DNA of 51,176 bases from NCBI GenBank assembly GCA_028286665.1, contig JAQBRD010000019.1, forward strand, positions 1 to 51,176, in the 5' to 3' direction. Of the stretch, positions 7,349 to 14,696 are shown piece after piece; positions within the stretch are counted from its first letter, which is position 1, and each line of letters opens with the position of its first letter. The stretch comes from Candidatus Tayloriibacteriota bacterium (GTDB taxonomy: Bacteria > Patescibacteriota > Minisyncoccia > Phycocordibacterales > PALSA-1337). Under the pieces are notes generated by a model. That model did not search any database and was not told the DNA's origin. It saw nothing but the letters and a program-made list of their open reading frames with translations. A program made the translations under genes and the position numbers.

Positions 7349-7378
7349 AACCGCCTTCTTCAAAGCTGGCGGTTTTAA
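7349..7378 (+). terminator. Terminator of the A+T-rich gene pair
   Basis: The stem AACCGCC (7349-7355) pairs with GGCGGTT (7368-7374), followed by TTAACTTTT. Apart from this hairpin, 7290-7541 shows no gene I can support. Confidence 0.6.
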
Positions 7379-7541
7379 CTTTTATTGCTAGAAGCCCCTT
7401 TGTTTCGCGATTGTCAAAAGGAAGGTATTTTAGCCGAGAGAGCTGCTTTACAACGAATTGTCGGCATGGTTGAATGGCCTTAGTTCTTTGTGAACTGTCA
7501 GCAGATAAACCGCAACCTCGAACCCAAGTGAGTTAGAAAAA

Positions 7542-8282
7542 ATGAGTACGAAAACCGACCGTGACGTAGCCGCTGCTCTCGCAAGGCAAGGCTACAGTTT
7601 CGCATCCTTCGAACCGCCAAGCGGCCTCATGGAAAAAGTCATGAGCGGCTGGAGCAAATATCTTGCTCTGCCGACCGAAGAGCGCGAGAAGTGGCGCGTA
7701 GGCGATCCCAAGGATTGGGATGATGGGTATGTGTATCGGGAGCGCTCCGACGACAAGAAGCACTTCTTTCACTTCCGTCCATACCTGTTCGCTCTCCTCG
7801 AGCATGCAGGCGCCGACTACTCGGCGCATATCAAATGGCTGGAAGATCTCGATGCGCTATGGCATTTCAGTCATCAGCGATTCTATGAAGTCCTCGTGGG
7901 CCTCGATTGCGAAGTGCCGGGATATGGTTTCGCCCATAAGTTCATGTCTCCGGCGCCTCGCAGCAAGCATGTCATCCGCCTCCTGTCATATGAGAACGCG
8001 ATGACGCCCGGCATGCAGCTTGGCAAGCCGCATATCGACCGGAACTTCGGGACATTCCAGCTGCATGAGACGCATCCCGCGCTTGTGCTGGAGTTTCCGG
8101 ATCCGGTGGATTACAAGCCGATTGCCGGTCACACGCTTGTCTTCACCGGTGCGAAGGCTCAGAAGCTTACTGAAGGAAAGCTCCGAGGCGTATGCCATTC
8201 GGTCGTTGTCCCAAAGGACTTCGTCCCGCAGGCAAACGAGCGTCCAAGGCAGTCCGCGGTGTTTTTCGCACACACCTCCTAA
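7542..8282 (+). CDS. 2-oxoglutarate/Fe(II)-dependent oxygenase-like protein
   Basis: 246 residues with the double-stranded beta-helix pattern of the isopenicillin N synthase-like 2OG/Fe(II) oxygenases. The iron-binding triad is visible as H164-x-D166 (PHIDRNFG) and H219 (CHSVV), and the 2OG-binding Arg as R236-x-S238 (RQSAVFF). The N-terminal part, including a FEPPSGLMEKVM segment, resembles the DIOX_N region. Such enzymes use O2 to hydroxylate or desaturate small molecules or proteins; the substrate cannot be told. It stands alone between an orphan pair and a terminator. Codon use is like the core genome, unlike the two genes upstream. Confidence 0.75.
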   Translation: MSTKTDRDVAAALARQGYSFASFEPPSGLMEKVMSGWSKYLALPTEEREKWRVGDPKDWDDGYVYRERSDDKKHFFHFRPYLFALLEHAGADYSAHIKWLEDLDALWHFSHQRFYEVLVGLDCEVPGYGFAHKFMSPAPRSKHVIRLLSYENAMTPGMQLGKPHIDRNFGTFQLHETHPALVLEFPDPVDYKPIAGHTLVFTGAKAQKLTEGKLRGVCHSVVVPKDFVPQANERPRQSAVFFAHTS

Positions 8283-8333
8283 GCACTTCAGAACCTCGTG
8301 AAATGAAATCGTCGCCCGATCCGTAGTCGTGAG

Positions 8334-8361
8334 AAAGCCGCAGGCTCTCTTGCGGCTTTTT
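8334..8361 (+). terminator. Terminator of the oxygenase gene
   Basis: AAAGCCGCA (8334-8342) pairs with TGCGGCTTT (8351-8359) around an 8-nt loop, followed by further T residues. Confidence 0.85.
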
Positions 8362-8370
8362 CATTATGAA

Positions 8371-8402
8371 AATAAAAAAGCCGGCGACAAAGCGTCGCCG
8401 GC
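8371..8402 (-). terminator. Terminator of the minus-strand small gene
   Basis: GCCGGCGAC (8380-8388) pairs with GTCGCCGGC (8394-8402). On the minus strand the stem runs into TTTTTTATT. It lies 31 bp past the stop of the 64-aa gene and back to back with the oxygenase terminator. Confidence 0.8.
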
Positions 8403-8432
8403 CTCGCAGGGTACGGATCATTGTTTATCCGC

Positions 8433-8627
8433 TCAGAACTTATGGATGGGCCGGTTGGATCCCTTTCCATAGTGTTTTTTGCCAGAAGTCTTTTTGCTTT
8501 TCTGAAAAGACAAAGCCATCTGTTTCGCGATCGCATTGTGGAGATGTGAGCCTGAGTTCATAGCTTTTACTCGGTTTTCTATCGGAATGGTTTTTTTGTG
8601 CACTTCCGATAATGCAGAAAGCCGCAT
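8433..8627 (-). CDS. Small basic protein of 64 residues
   Basis: A minus-strand ORF, MRLSALSEVHKKTIPIENR..., ending in a very basic, Gly/Ser/Lys-rich tail (KTSGKKHYGKGSNRPIHKF). No membrane segment or Cys. Support for a real gene comes from its frame: a TTGACA-17-GATTAT promoter at 8737-8765, a hairpin in the leader, and a strong terminator just past the stop, all on the same strand. The composition suggests nucleic-acid or ribosome binding, but this is inference. An overlapping longer minus-strand frame (8440-8661) has less natural composition. Confidence 0.5.
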   Translation of the reverse strand: MRLSALSEVHKKTIPIENRVKAMNSGSHLHNAIAKQMALSFQKSKKTSGKKHYGKGSNRPIHKF

Positions 8628-8648
8628 CGAACAACGATAGTAAGATTA

Positions 8649-8697
8649 CGGCAGTCGGCAAGAGTCCGATCCTCGATCAGGTCCTCGCCGACTGCCG
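8649..8697 (-). promoter_or_regulatory. Hairpin in the leader of the small minus-strand gene
   Basis: An 11-bp perfect stem (CGGCAGTCGGC at 8649-8659 with its complement at 8687-8697) around a 27-nt loop that contains a second short inverted repeat (GATCCTCGATC). No U-run follows on either strand, so it is not a simple terminator. It would lie in the 5' leader of the 64-aa gene, 22-70 nt before its ATG. Confidence 0.5.
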
Positions 8698-8736
8698 CAA
8701 TGCTTCCTCCCGGCTTCAAATAACTGATATGTTGAA

Positions 8737-8765
8737 ATAATCATTGATTAGTCGATTCTTGTCAA
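8737..8765 (-). promoter_or_regulatory. Promoter of the small minus-strand gene
   Basis: Read on the minus strand: TTGACA (8765-8760), 17-bp spacer, GATTAT (8742-8737). The predicted start near 8730 gives a leader of about 100 nt. Confidence 0.55.
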
Positions 8766-8843
8766 TGTGAGCGTTCCTGCCGCTCTGCTTTTCTGAGATG
8801 ATGCGGTAAGAGCCGCGAACCGGCGTGGTATACTTTCGCTCAT

Positions 8844-9929
8844 ATGAAACTGACAAAAAAACAGCTAATCGCATCGGGAATGAGCGGCATTGTCATCATT
8901 CTCGCTATGGCGGGATACTCGGTCAGGAATGATTTCAGGATGCCTGGAGGAGCGTCGTTTGAAAAGGCATCGATGAGCATAGCTCCCATCGAGAACCCGA
9001 AATCTAATTTCCAGTATTTTCAATTCGTGCTGCCGGACTCGAATAAGAATATCGTCCAGTGCGACAAGTATGCTGATTTCGAATTGAATGCCCAATGCTA
9101 CCAGTCTTTGGCGCTGCTTCGCAAAGACGCATCCTATTGCGACAGCATCGGAGCAAGCTTCGAAACCGGGTCGATGCATCGTAACGATTGCTACAACCGT
9201 GTGGCCGCAGCGACAGGGAATGCATCTCTGTGCACGGACGACGGCTGCATCACTTCGATCGGAAAGGATGTCTCCAAATGCCCTCCGCTCGGTCAAAGAT
9301 ACAACGGTTCGTACGAATGCTATTTGGATATCGCTGTTTCAACGAAGAATCCGTCAGTATGCGAGCTGTTAGGAAATGATAAGGACTCGATGCTTACATG
9401 CTATGAGTATGTCGCAGAAGCGAAGCAGGATTCTTCCATCTGCGAAATGGGCAATCCGACGAGCGAGCAGAAAGACGACTGCTATCGAAATTTGTCGCGG
9501 ACTCAAAATCAAAATATGGCGTTGTGCGAGAAGATCTCGAATAAGGAATTCAGGGATAGCTGCAAGTATCGGATTGTCCGAGGAGCTGCGGTGCGAGAGG
9601 GCAATGTGGGCGCTTGTAATAATCTCTCTTCTGACCAATCCAGAATAAATGATTGCCTTGAGAAGGTGGCATACAGGCGCAATGATCCGCTGTTGTGCGA
9701 GCTCATTAAAGATGATGAATATGAACTTTCTACGAATCAGTGCGTTCTCCGATCGTCACCAGCTATGCTCGAACCATCGCGATGTGACGGCTTGAAAGAT
9801 ACTCACTATGGCACAGCCGACAGGGATCTGTGCTATTTCCAATACGCTCGAGTGAATCAGAAGCCTGCAATCTGTCAAAAGATCGGCGAATCTGGCTTCA
9901 GAGATAAATGCCTGAAAGAAAAGAGGTAA
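8844..9929 (+). CDS. Exported or membrane-anchored Cys-rich repeat protein
   Basis: 361 residues. An N-terminal membrane segment (about 10-26, IASGMSGIVIILAMAGYSV) suggests a secreted, membrane-anchored protein. The rest is built of degenerate repeats of about 30-40 residues, each with paired Cys in patterns such as C-x3-A-x(n)-S-x-C and D-x-CY (DDCYRNLS, DSCKYRIV, NDCLEKVA, DLCYFQYA). The regular Cys suggest disulfides outside the cell. No enzyme motif is seen; such repeats may be structural or binding modules. TATACT lies 9 nt before the ATG. Single-gene transcript with its own terminator. Confidence 0.7.
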   Translation: MKLTKKQLIASGMSGIVIILAMAGYSVRNDFRMPGGASFEKASMSIAPIENPKSNFQYFQFVLPDSNKNIVQCDKYADFELNAQCYQSLALLRKDASYCDSIGASFETGSMHRNDCYNRVAAATGNASLCTDDGCITSIGKDVSKCPPLGQRYNGSYECYLDIAVSTKNPSVCELLGNDKDSMLTCYEYVAEAKQDSSICEMGNPTSEQKDDCYRNLSRTQNQNMALCEKISNKEFRDSCKYRIVRGAAVREGNVGACNNLSSDQSRINDCLEKVAYRRNDPLLCELIKDDEYELSTNQCVLRSSPAMLEPSRCDGLKDTHYGTADRDLCYFQYARVNQKPAICQKIGESGFRDKCLKEKR

Positions 9930-9954
9930 GGATTGGCGGCGACGAAATCCATAT

Positions 9955-10004
9955 AAAAATCCGCCCTCGACCGCGCGAAGCGATCGAGGGCAGTGTGGAT
10001 TTTT
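9955..10004. terminator. Bidirectional terminator between convergent genes
   Basis: AAAAATCC (9955-9962) pairs with GGATTTTT (9997-10004), and within it GCCCTCGA (9963-9970) pairs with TCGAGGGC (9984-9991). A-run and T-run on the two sides let it serve both the plus gene ending at 9929 and the minus gene ending at 10003. Confidence 0.8.
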
Positions 10005-10347
10005 AGGCGTGATGTCCTTCGATGAACTTCACCCAGAGGATGGGAGCGTTCGGGTTCACTTTCGGGAACCCTTCGACTTTGATCATCTTTGATTTCAAGA
10101 GCTGGGTTGCCTCCTTGTTGAAGCGAGCTTTCGTTTCGGGGGTTTCTTCGACTTCGAGCTCGATTCCGAACTCTGAGCCGCGATGGCCTTCCTCGAAAGG
10201 AGTGGGGAACCATTCGACGTTTTGCGCCTCGATTTTCATCCATGGAGAGCTTCCCGCCTCGGCTACGATGGCCTGCAGCGCTTCTCCGATTCCTGTGAGT
10301 GCTCCTGGCGTAAATACGCCAGCCTTGTGATAGAACGTGATTTTCAG
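10003..10347 (-). CDS. Small protein of unknown function, unusual start
   Basis: The frame is open from a TTG at 10434; a GTG lies at 10395. I place the start at the CTG at 10347 because AGGAG sits 6 nt before it (10358-10354), because the upstream codons would read through an 18-bp palindrome and a TTGACA-17-TATGGT promoter, and because the product then begins (M)KITFYHKAGVFTPG, a natural beta-strand start. The 114-residue protein looks like a compact alpha/beta fold with an acidic FGIELEVEETPE strand and ends in EGHHA. No family is recognised. If the CTG is wrong, GTG 10395 is the next choice. Confidence 0.55.
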   Translation of the reverse strand: MKITFYHKAGVFTPGALTGIGEALQAIVAEAGSSPWMKIEAQNVEWFPTPFEEGHRGSEFGIELEVEETPETKARFNKEATQLLKSKMIKVEGFPKVNPNAPILWVKFIEGHHA

Positions 10348-10386
10348 AATTTTCTCCTGGTTGAATTGTTGACCGACTTCGGGAAT

Positions 10387-10415
10387 ACCATACACTATAT
10401 AGTGTATAATGTCAA
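10387..10415 (-). promoter_or_regulatory. Minus-strand promoter overlapping a palindrome
   Basis: Minus strand: TTGACA (10415-10410), 17-bp spacer, TATGGT (10392-10387), predicted start near 10380. An 18-bp perfect palindrome (ATACACTAT and its complement, 10390-10407) fills the spacer and reaches the -10, where a bound dimeric repressor would block the promoter. Confidence 0.5.
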
Positions 10416-10456
10416 ATAGTATGTTTTCGCTCAAATCTGATATATGCTCGCCTGTA

Positions 10457-10485
10457 TTGTCAAAAACAAATTTTAATGGTTATAT
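10457..10485 (+). promoter_or_regulatory. Possible promoter of the 261-aa orphan gene
   Basis: TTGTCA (10457-10462), 17-bp spacer, TTATAT (10480-10485). Predicted leader of about 72 nt before the ATG at 10564. Confidence 0.4.
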
Positions 10486-10563
10486 GCAGACAGGCCTGTT
10501 TGCCGAACGATTTAGCGTCTCAACCCTCAATAAGACAATTGAACCCCACAACTGAATAAACCT

Positions 10564-11349
10564 ATGAAAAATATAGTCCATACGCACTACGATGCCTCCT
10601 ATATCCTGTTCTACCTGCATGCGCATCCGCTCATACGAGCCCAATTCATCTTCGAGATGTATAGCGAGACGTTTCACTGCGAGGAGACCGCTCGAGTCGA
10701 TATCCGCACGCGCGGATTCTTCGAGGACTGGTGCAAGCAAGGCGTGATCACGCTCGGAGAAATGGAATCGCTTCAGGATTTCGTTACGATGTCAGTCTAT
10801 TTCCCGGATGACACTCCTGTCTCAGACGATATGATCGTGAAATGGGGGACGAAATGCGCGACGATGGAAGATCTCTGTTCAGTATGGAAGCGGGCATTCG
10901 ATGATTCGGATACGCCCGACATCCAGGAGAAGCGCTGCGGAGTGATCCTCGGATTCATGAAGCAGAAGGCGCTCACCGCCAAGCTGGCGAAAATGGCGCA
11001 TGCTGCAATCGAGAAAAGCTGCAAGGAGGGCGCGTACTGGAAATTCGCCCGAGAAATCGAAGTGCTTTGGAAAGCGCTGCTGCAGCCGGAACTCGAAATG
11101 GCGAATACGCTCGAGCTCGCGAAGGAGCTTGCGGAAAATTGTCCCGACGATGACCGTTTCGCGAGCCCGCCTTTCAAGTTTGCGCAGACGGCTAAGGATC
11201 ATTGGGTGAAGCTCTGGCTTGCAGAGGCAGCAGCGGCTGCAAAGACGAAAGGGAAGGACGAAGCCGAGCGACTGCTTTTGCTTCGCCCGATCTACATCAC
11301 CACTGAGGATCTCCAGAAGAAGCTCCAGAAGATCGCCGGTCAGGATTGA
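10564..11349 (+). CDS. Unknown soluble protein
   Basis: 261 residues, no signal peptide or membrane segment, predicted mostly helical. Scattered Cys (TKCATMEDLC) and Trp; an Ala/Lys-rich helical C-terminus. Nothing matches a family I know. Codon use fits the core genome. It is a single-gene unit between a possible promoter (10457-10485) and a clear terminator (11377-11404). Confidence 0.65.
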   Translation: MKNIVHTHYDASYILFYLHAHPLIRAQFIFEMYSETFHCEETARVDIRTRGFFEDWCKQGVITLGEMESLQDFVTMSVYFPDDTPVSDDMIVKWGTKCATMEDLCSVWKRAFDDSDTPDIQEKRCGVILGFMKQKALTAKLAKMAHAAIEKSCKEGAYWKFAREIEVLWKALLQPELEMANTLELAKELAENCPDDDRFASPPFKFAQTAKDHWVKLWLAEAAAAAKTKGKDEAERLLLLRPIYITTEDLQKKLQKIAGQD

Positions 11350-11376
11350 TCGGATCGATGACTCATGAATGAAATC

Positions 11377-11404
11377 GCGCGCAAGGAAATCCCTTGCGCG
11401 CTTT
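11377..11404 (+). terminator. Terminator of the 261-aa orphan gene
   Basis: GCGCGCAAGG (11377-11386) pairs with CCTTGCGCGC (11392-11401) around a short loop, followed by TTTATGATTT. Confidence 0.75.
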
Positions 11405-11413
11405 ATGATTTCA

Positions 11414-11442
11414 TTGACACGATCAATATTTAATGCTATTAC
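11414..11442 (+). promoter_or_regulatory. Promoter of the methyltransferase gene
   Basis: TTGACA (11414-11419), 17-bp spacer ending in the extended element TGC, TATTAC (11437-11442). Predicted leader of about 45 nt before 11494. Confidence 0.65.
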
Positions 11443-11493
11443 CATACGGATGCTCTTTGTAAATTGTCGCAAAGAACTGCCTCTTAAGAACCT

Positions 11494-12360
11494 ATGAAAA
11501 CCAAAGTAATGAATGGCCTATTGCAGACTGCTCTCTCAAATCCTGCGGTGGTTCCGATAGCTGACGTGAAATTCGTGAGCATACTCTGCGCGATCGGTCT
11601 GCCGAAATCCCAGGCGCAAAGCCTGTCGTCGGACATCATCAATCAGTTGGTGAATCGAGAAACTAACGGAGGTCTCGTCGTTGTCGAAAAACGGATCTTC
11701 GCCTCATTCGGCAAGATCACTGTCAGCGGAAAACCGATGCTCGAAGTCATGCGCAGGAAGTTCTCGGACCGAGCCTACATCGTCTGCGAGCAGGTGCTGC
11801 CGTACCTCAAGCATTTGATGCCTGGCAAAAAAGTCGTAGACCTCGGCTGCGGCGACGGGCGCGTCTCGGATCTCGTGCAGATGGGCTTGCCTGGCGTGAT
11901 TGTTACCGGGTACGATACGGAACTCTACAAAGCTCCGGGAGTTGCGGTAGACATCTACCAGTACGATGGCATCCAGACTGGAGCCTTCGATCGGACGTAT
12001 GACGGCGGCATCATCACAAATGTGCTTCATCATACGCTCGATAAGAAGATGGTCCTCAGGGAACTCGCTCGGATCATCAAGCCGGGCGGCAGGGTAGTCG
12101 TGCTCGAAACGGTTCCTTCCGAACCGGGACAAGTAGCGCGGTCAGTCACATTCCTCGTCGACTACTTCTACAATCGAATCCTTCACGATTCGGACGTGAA
12201 TGTTCCCGGCGCCTTCGAACTCGCAAAGGATTGGCCTCTGCTTTTTGAGGAAGTCGGATTCGACCTCGCGCCGATCAGGGACAATGTCACGGATCTCGGA
12301 ATCGATCAGGTGCTGGTTCCTGAGAATCATTACCGGTTCGTGCTCGAGCGTCGCGGATAG
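11494..12360 (+). CDS. Class I SAM-dependent methyltransferase
   Basis: 288 residues. The Rossmann methyltransferase core starts near residue 110 with motif I VVDLGCGDGRVSDL, followed by the acidic strand end VTGYDTELY, motif IV-like GGIITNVLHHTLD and the post-motif IIKPGGRVVVLET, the pattern of Methyltransf_11/UbiE-like enzymes. About 105 residues before the core contain a helical, perhaps winged-helix-like, region. The substrate is unknown; this family methylates small molecules, lipids, proteins or RNA. It has its own promoter and terminator. Confidence 0.8.
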   Translation: MKTKVMNGLLQTALSNPAVVPIADVKFVSILCAIGLPKSQAQSLSSDIINQLVNRETNGGLVVVEKRIFASFGKITVSGKPMLEVMRRKFSDRAYIVCEQVLPYLKHLMPGKKVVDLGCGDGRVSDLVQMGLPGVIVTGYDTELYKAPGVAVDIYQYDGIQTGAFDRTYDGGIITNVLHHTLDKKMVLRELARIIKPGGRVVVLETVPSEPGQVARSVTFLVDYFYNRILHDSDVNVPGAFELAKDWPLLFEEVGFDLAPIRDNVTDLGIDQVLVPENHYRFVLERRG

Positions 12361-12388
12361 TCTGTATTCTGCGCCTTTGCGACAATTC

Positions 12389-12430
12389 TCCCATGCTGAC
12401 GCTAGCGATAGCGGCAGCATGGGATTTTTG
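12389..12430 (+). terminator. Terminator of the methyltransferase gene
   Basis: TCCCATGCTG (12389-12398) pairs with CAGCATGGGA (12415-12424), with a small inner stem CGCTA/TAGCG, followed by TTTTTG. Confidence 0.85.
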
Positions 12431-12471
12431 TTTTTTGCGATCAGGACCAATGCCATGTTCCTGCTGCATTC

Positions 12472-12480
12472 TGCTATAAT
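12472..12480 (+). promoter_or_regulatory. Extended -10 promoter, leaderless layout
   Basis: TGC-TATAAT (TATAAT at 12475-12480) ends exactly 6 nt before the ATG at 12487, so the predicted transcription start is the A of the start codon. Confidence 0.6.
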
Positions 12481-12486
12481 CAAAAT

Positions 12487-13764
12487 ATGAAGAAGAACAT
12501 ATTCCTCTGGTCGCTCTATGACTTCGCCAACTCGATCATCATGATCGTCTTCCTCTTCTATTTCTCGCAATGGATCGTCGTCGACAGCGGCAAGCCCGAC
12601 TGGTGGTATAACGCGACGCTTGTCGTCTCATCGATCCTTTTCATACTCACTGCGCCGAGCATCGGCCGGAGGATCGACATGACGGGGAACAAGATCTCGG
12701 GCCTCAGGTGGACGACGGTCATAACGATCGGCTTGTATGCGGTCACGACAGGCATCACGCTCTTCGCGCCGTCGCAGGTGCTGCTCGCAGTGATACTCTT
12801 CACCCTCGCACTCTATTTCTACCTCATGAGCTTCGTCTACTATACGCCGATGATGAATGACCTTTCGACTGAAGCGAATCGGTCGCAGATATCCGGCATC
12901 GGAGAAGGGGCGAATTATGTCGGGCAAGTCTTCGGCCTGCTCGTGACGCTGCCGTTCGCCACCGGCTCGATCTATCTGTTCGGCACGCACGGCAGGGTGC
13001 AGGCGCTCTTGCCATCGCTCGTCCTGTTCGCGCTTCTCGCGCTGCCGATGCTCATCTGGTACAAGGAGAAGCATGTTGAAAAAGACGCAGAAGCTTTCGG
13101 CGAAGCTTCTGGCGGCTCGGGCGGAGCCGGAAAAATTTCACTCATGAACGAGTATCGCGGCATCGTCGCAGTCATGAAGCGGATCTTCTCGATCAAGAAT
13201 CTTTTCTATCTCTTCGTCGGCTATTTCCTCTTCAGCGATGCGCTTCTCACATTTTCGAATAATTTTCCGATATTCCTGGAGAAAGTGCACGGCGTCTCGG
13301 ATGCGGCGAAGACGTATCTGTCAGTCGGCATATTGCTGCTTGCAGGCGTCGGATCGTGGGCGGTCGGGAAGATCGCCGATTGGAAGGGCAAAAAGCCGGT
13401 CATGATATTCCTCCTTGCGAGCTGGTGCATCATCCTGCCGCTCATCGCATTCGTGCATTCCTTCACGCTGCTCGTCATCATCTGCCTCGCAGGGGGATTC
13501 ATCTTCGGTCCCGTCTGGGGCGTGAGCCGAGCGATGGTTGCGGACTACACCCCGCCGGATATGGCCGCGAGCTCGTTCAGCTTCTACATCATCGCGGAGC
13601 GTTTCGCCACATTCATCGGACCGATCGCATGGAGCGTCGTCCTGGCTTCGACTGCGAGTAGCGGCAAGGCAAGCTATTCCTATGGGCTCATTTCGCTCGC
13701 AGTTCTCGTATTCGTCGGGCTTCTTTTCACGATGAAGATCAAATCGAAGACTGTGGCGAAATAA
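12487..13764 (+). CDS. MFS transporter, UMF1/Atg22-like family
   Basis: 425 residues with about 12 hydrophobic segments, so an inner-membrane transporter. The N-terminus WSLYDFANSIIMIVFLFYF carries the YDFANS signature of the UMF1 (vacuole effluxer Atg22-like) branch of the major facilitator superfamily. A cytoplasmic loop near residues 200-220 (GEASGGSGGAGK) separates the two six-helix halves. Eukaryotic Atg22 exports amino acids; bacterial members have no settled substrate. Convergent with the wHTH gene ending at 13768, with no clear terminator in the 3-bp gap. Confidence 0.85.
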   Translation: MKKNIFLWSLYDFANSIIMIVFLFYFSQWIVVDSGKPDWWYNATLVVSSILFILTAPSIGRRIDMTGNKISGLRWTTVITIGLYAVTTGITLFAPSQVLLAVILFTLALYFYLMSFVYYTPMMNDLSTEANRSQISGIGEGANYVGQVFGLLVTLPFATGSIYLFGTHGRVQALLPSLVLFALLALPMLIWYKEKHVEKDAEAFGEASGGSGGAGKISLMNEYRGIVAVMKRIFSIKNLFYLFVGYFLFSDALLTFSNNFPIFLEKVHGVSDAAKTYLSVGILLLAGVGSWAVGKIADWKGKKPVMIFLLASWCIILPLIAFVHSFTLLVIICLAGGFIFGPVWGVSRAMVADYTPPDMAASSFSFYIIAERFATFIGPIAWSVVLASTASSGKASYSYGLISLAVLVFVGLLFTMKIKSKTVAK

Positions 13765-13767
13765 ATC

Positions 13768-14601
13768 CTACCTGACGATATAGAAATACTGTGACATGCT
13801 GCTTCTGAATTTTGCCGCACGTGCGCGATTGCGTGAAATCTTTATCTTGCTTCGAGATCGGATCTCGAGGAGGGATTGCAATTCATGTACGAGATTCGGG
13901 TTCACGTTTTCATGCTTCGCGTAGATTTTCTCGATTCTGTCGGCGATCGCTGGATCGAGCGTCACGTCGATGACATAGTTGCCGATGATGCTTACATAGC
14001 GGCTATTTTTGCCGGAAACTTTTTCAATATGATATTGGACTGAATTATCGCCTACGAAATCACGCTTGATGGCGCGGTCGAGCTTCGCGTCCTTGTTGAC
14101 GATGATGAGGAATTGCCGGCCGCTTCGGTGTATTTCCTCGAGGCATCTAAGCTCAGTCTTCCTTCGGGCGATATAGAGCCAGTAGTGCGGATCAATCGTG
14201 AAGATCGGTTCGCGGGGAGCAGTCGTGTGCATGATGAGCGTCTGGATGTGACCCCAGAAGCTATCGAGTTGCTGCGGCGTGTAGCAGGTATATGAAAGGC
14301 TTTCTTTTTCCTTGAGCGAGAAGATGTCGAATGCGTCCGGCTTCAGGGTATATGCCTGAGCGATTGATGCGATCTTGTCGCGCATCTCGCCGATCCATGT
14401 AGTATGTAGGGAGGCGACGCCTTTATAGACGATTGCGATCTCTTGGGCACGGAGTTTCCGCAGGGCAGCATAAAAGCCCTGTTTCGTCGTATTTGGACGC
14501 ATTTCCCCGACTTCCATGAGAAGCTCCGTCGTTTTCCGCTCGCCATGCTGTAGAAGGCTGAGGATGATGTCCTCGACGCTTTTCGGTGCAAGAAGATTCA
14601 T
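13768..14601 (-). CDS. Winged-helix protein, possible transcription regulator
   Basis: 277 residues. The N-terminal ~70 residues (SVEDIILSLLQHGERKTTELL...QGFYAALRKLRAQE) form a likely winged helix-turn-helix of the PadR/TrmB-like type. The larger C-terminal part is mixed alpha/beta with no enzyme motif I know, and ends in a very basic tail. The gene is divergent from the substrate-binding-protein gene, and the 95-bp region between them holds an inverted repeat, so local regulation is plausible. On its own strand TATATA lies 8 nt before the ATG, giving a very short leader. Confidence 0.6.
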   Translation of the reverse strand: MNLLAPKSVEDIILSLLQHGERKTTELLMEVGEMRPNTTKQGFYAALRKLRAQEIAIVYKGVASLHTTWIGEMRDKIASIAQAYTLKPDAFDIFSLKEKESLSYTCYTPQQLDSFWGHIQTLIMHTTAPREPIFTIDPHYWLYIARRKTELRCLEEIHRSGRQFLIIVNKDAKLDRAIKRDFVGDNSVQYHIEKVSGKNSRYVSIIGNYVIDVTLDPAIADRIEKIYAKHENVNPNLVHELQSLLEIRSRSKIKISRNRARAAKFRSSMSQYFYIVR

Positions 14602-14616
14602 TTTCTGGGTATATAA

Positions 14617-14639
14617 AAAGTAAATTATCTTTTTACTTT
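14617..14639. promoter_or_regulatory. Candidate operator between divergent genes
   Basis: AAAGTAAA (14617-14624) and TTTACTTT (14632-14639) form a dyad with a 7-bp centre, next to the -10 (TATATA, 14610-14615) of the minus-strand winged-helix gene. It suits a dimeric winged-helix repressor. Confidence 0.45.
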
Positions 14640-14696
14640 ATATCCATATAACCATCTTATATAGATTATGTCAAATACATATGATCTACTTGCTGC

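Noticed and set aside
6419-7378. Complete integrative element next to tRNA-Glu
   Set aside because: The two A+T-rich genes look acquired, but no integrase is present and I found no second tRNA-Glu 3' end beyond the one at 6338, before the genes; only the repeat itself is supported.
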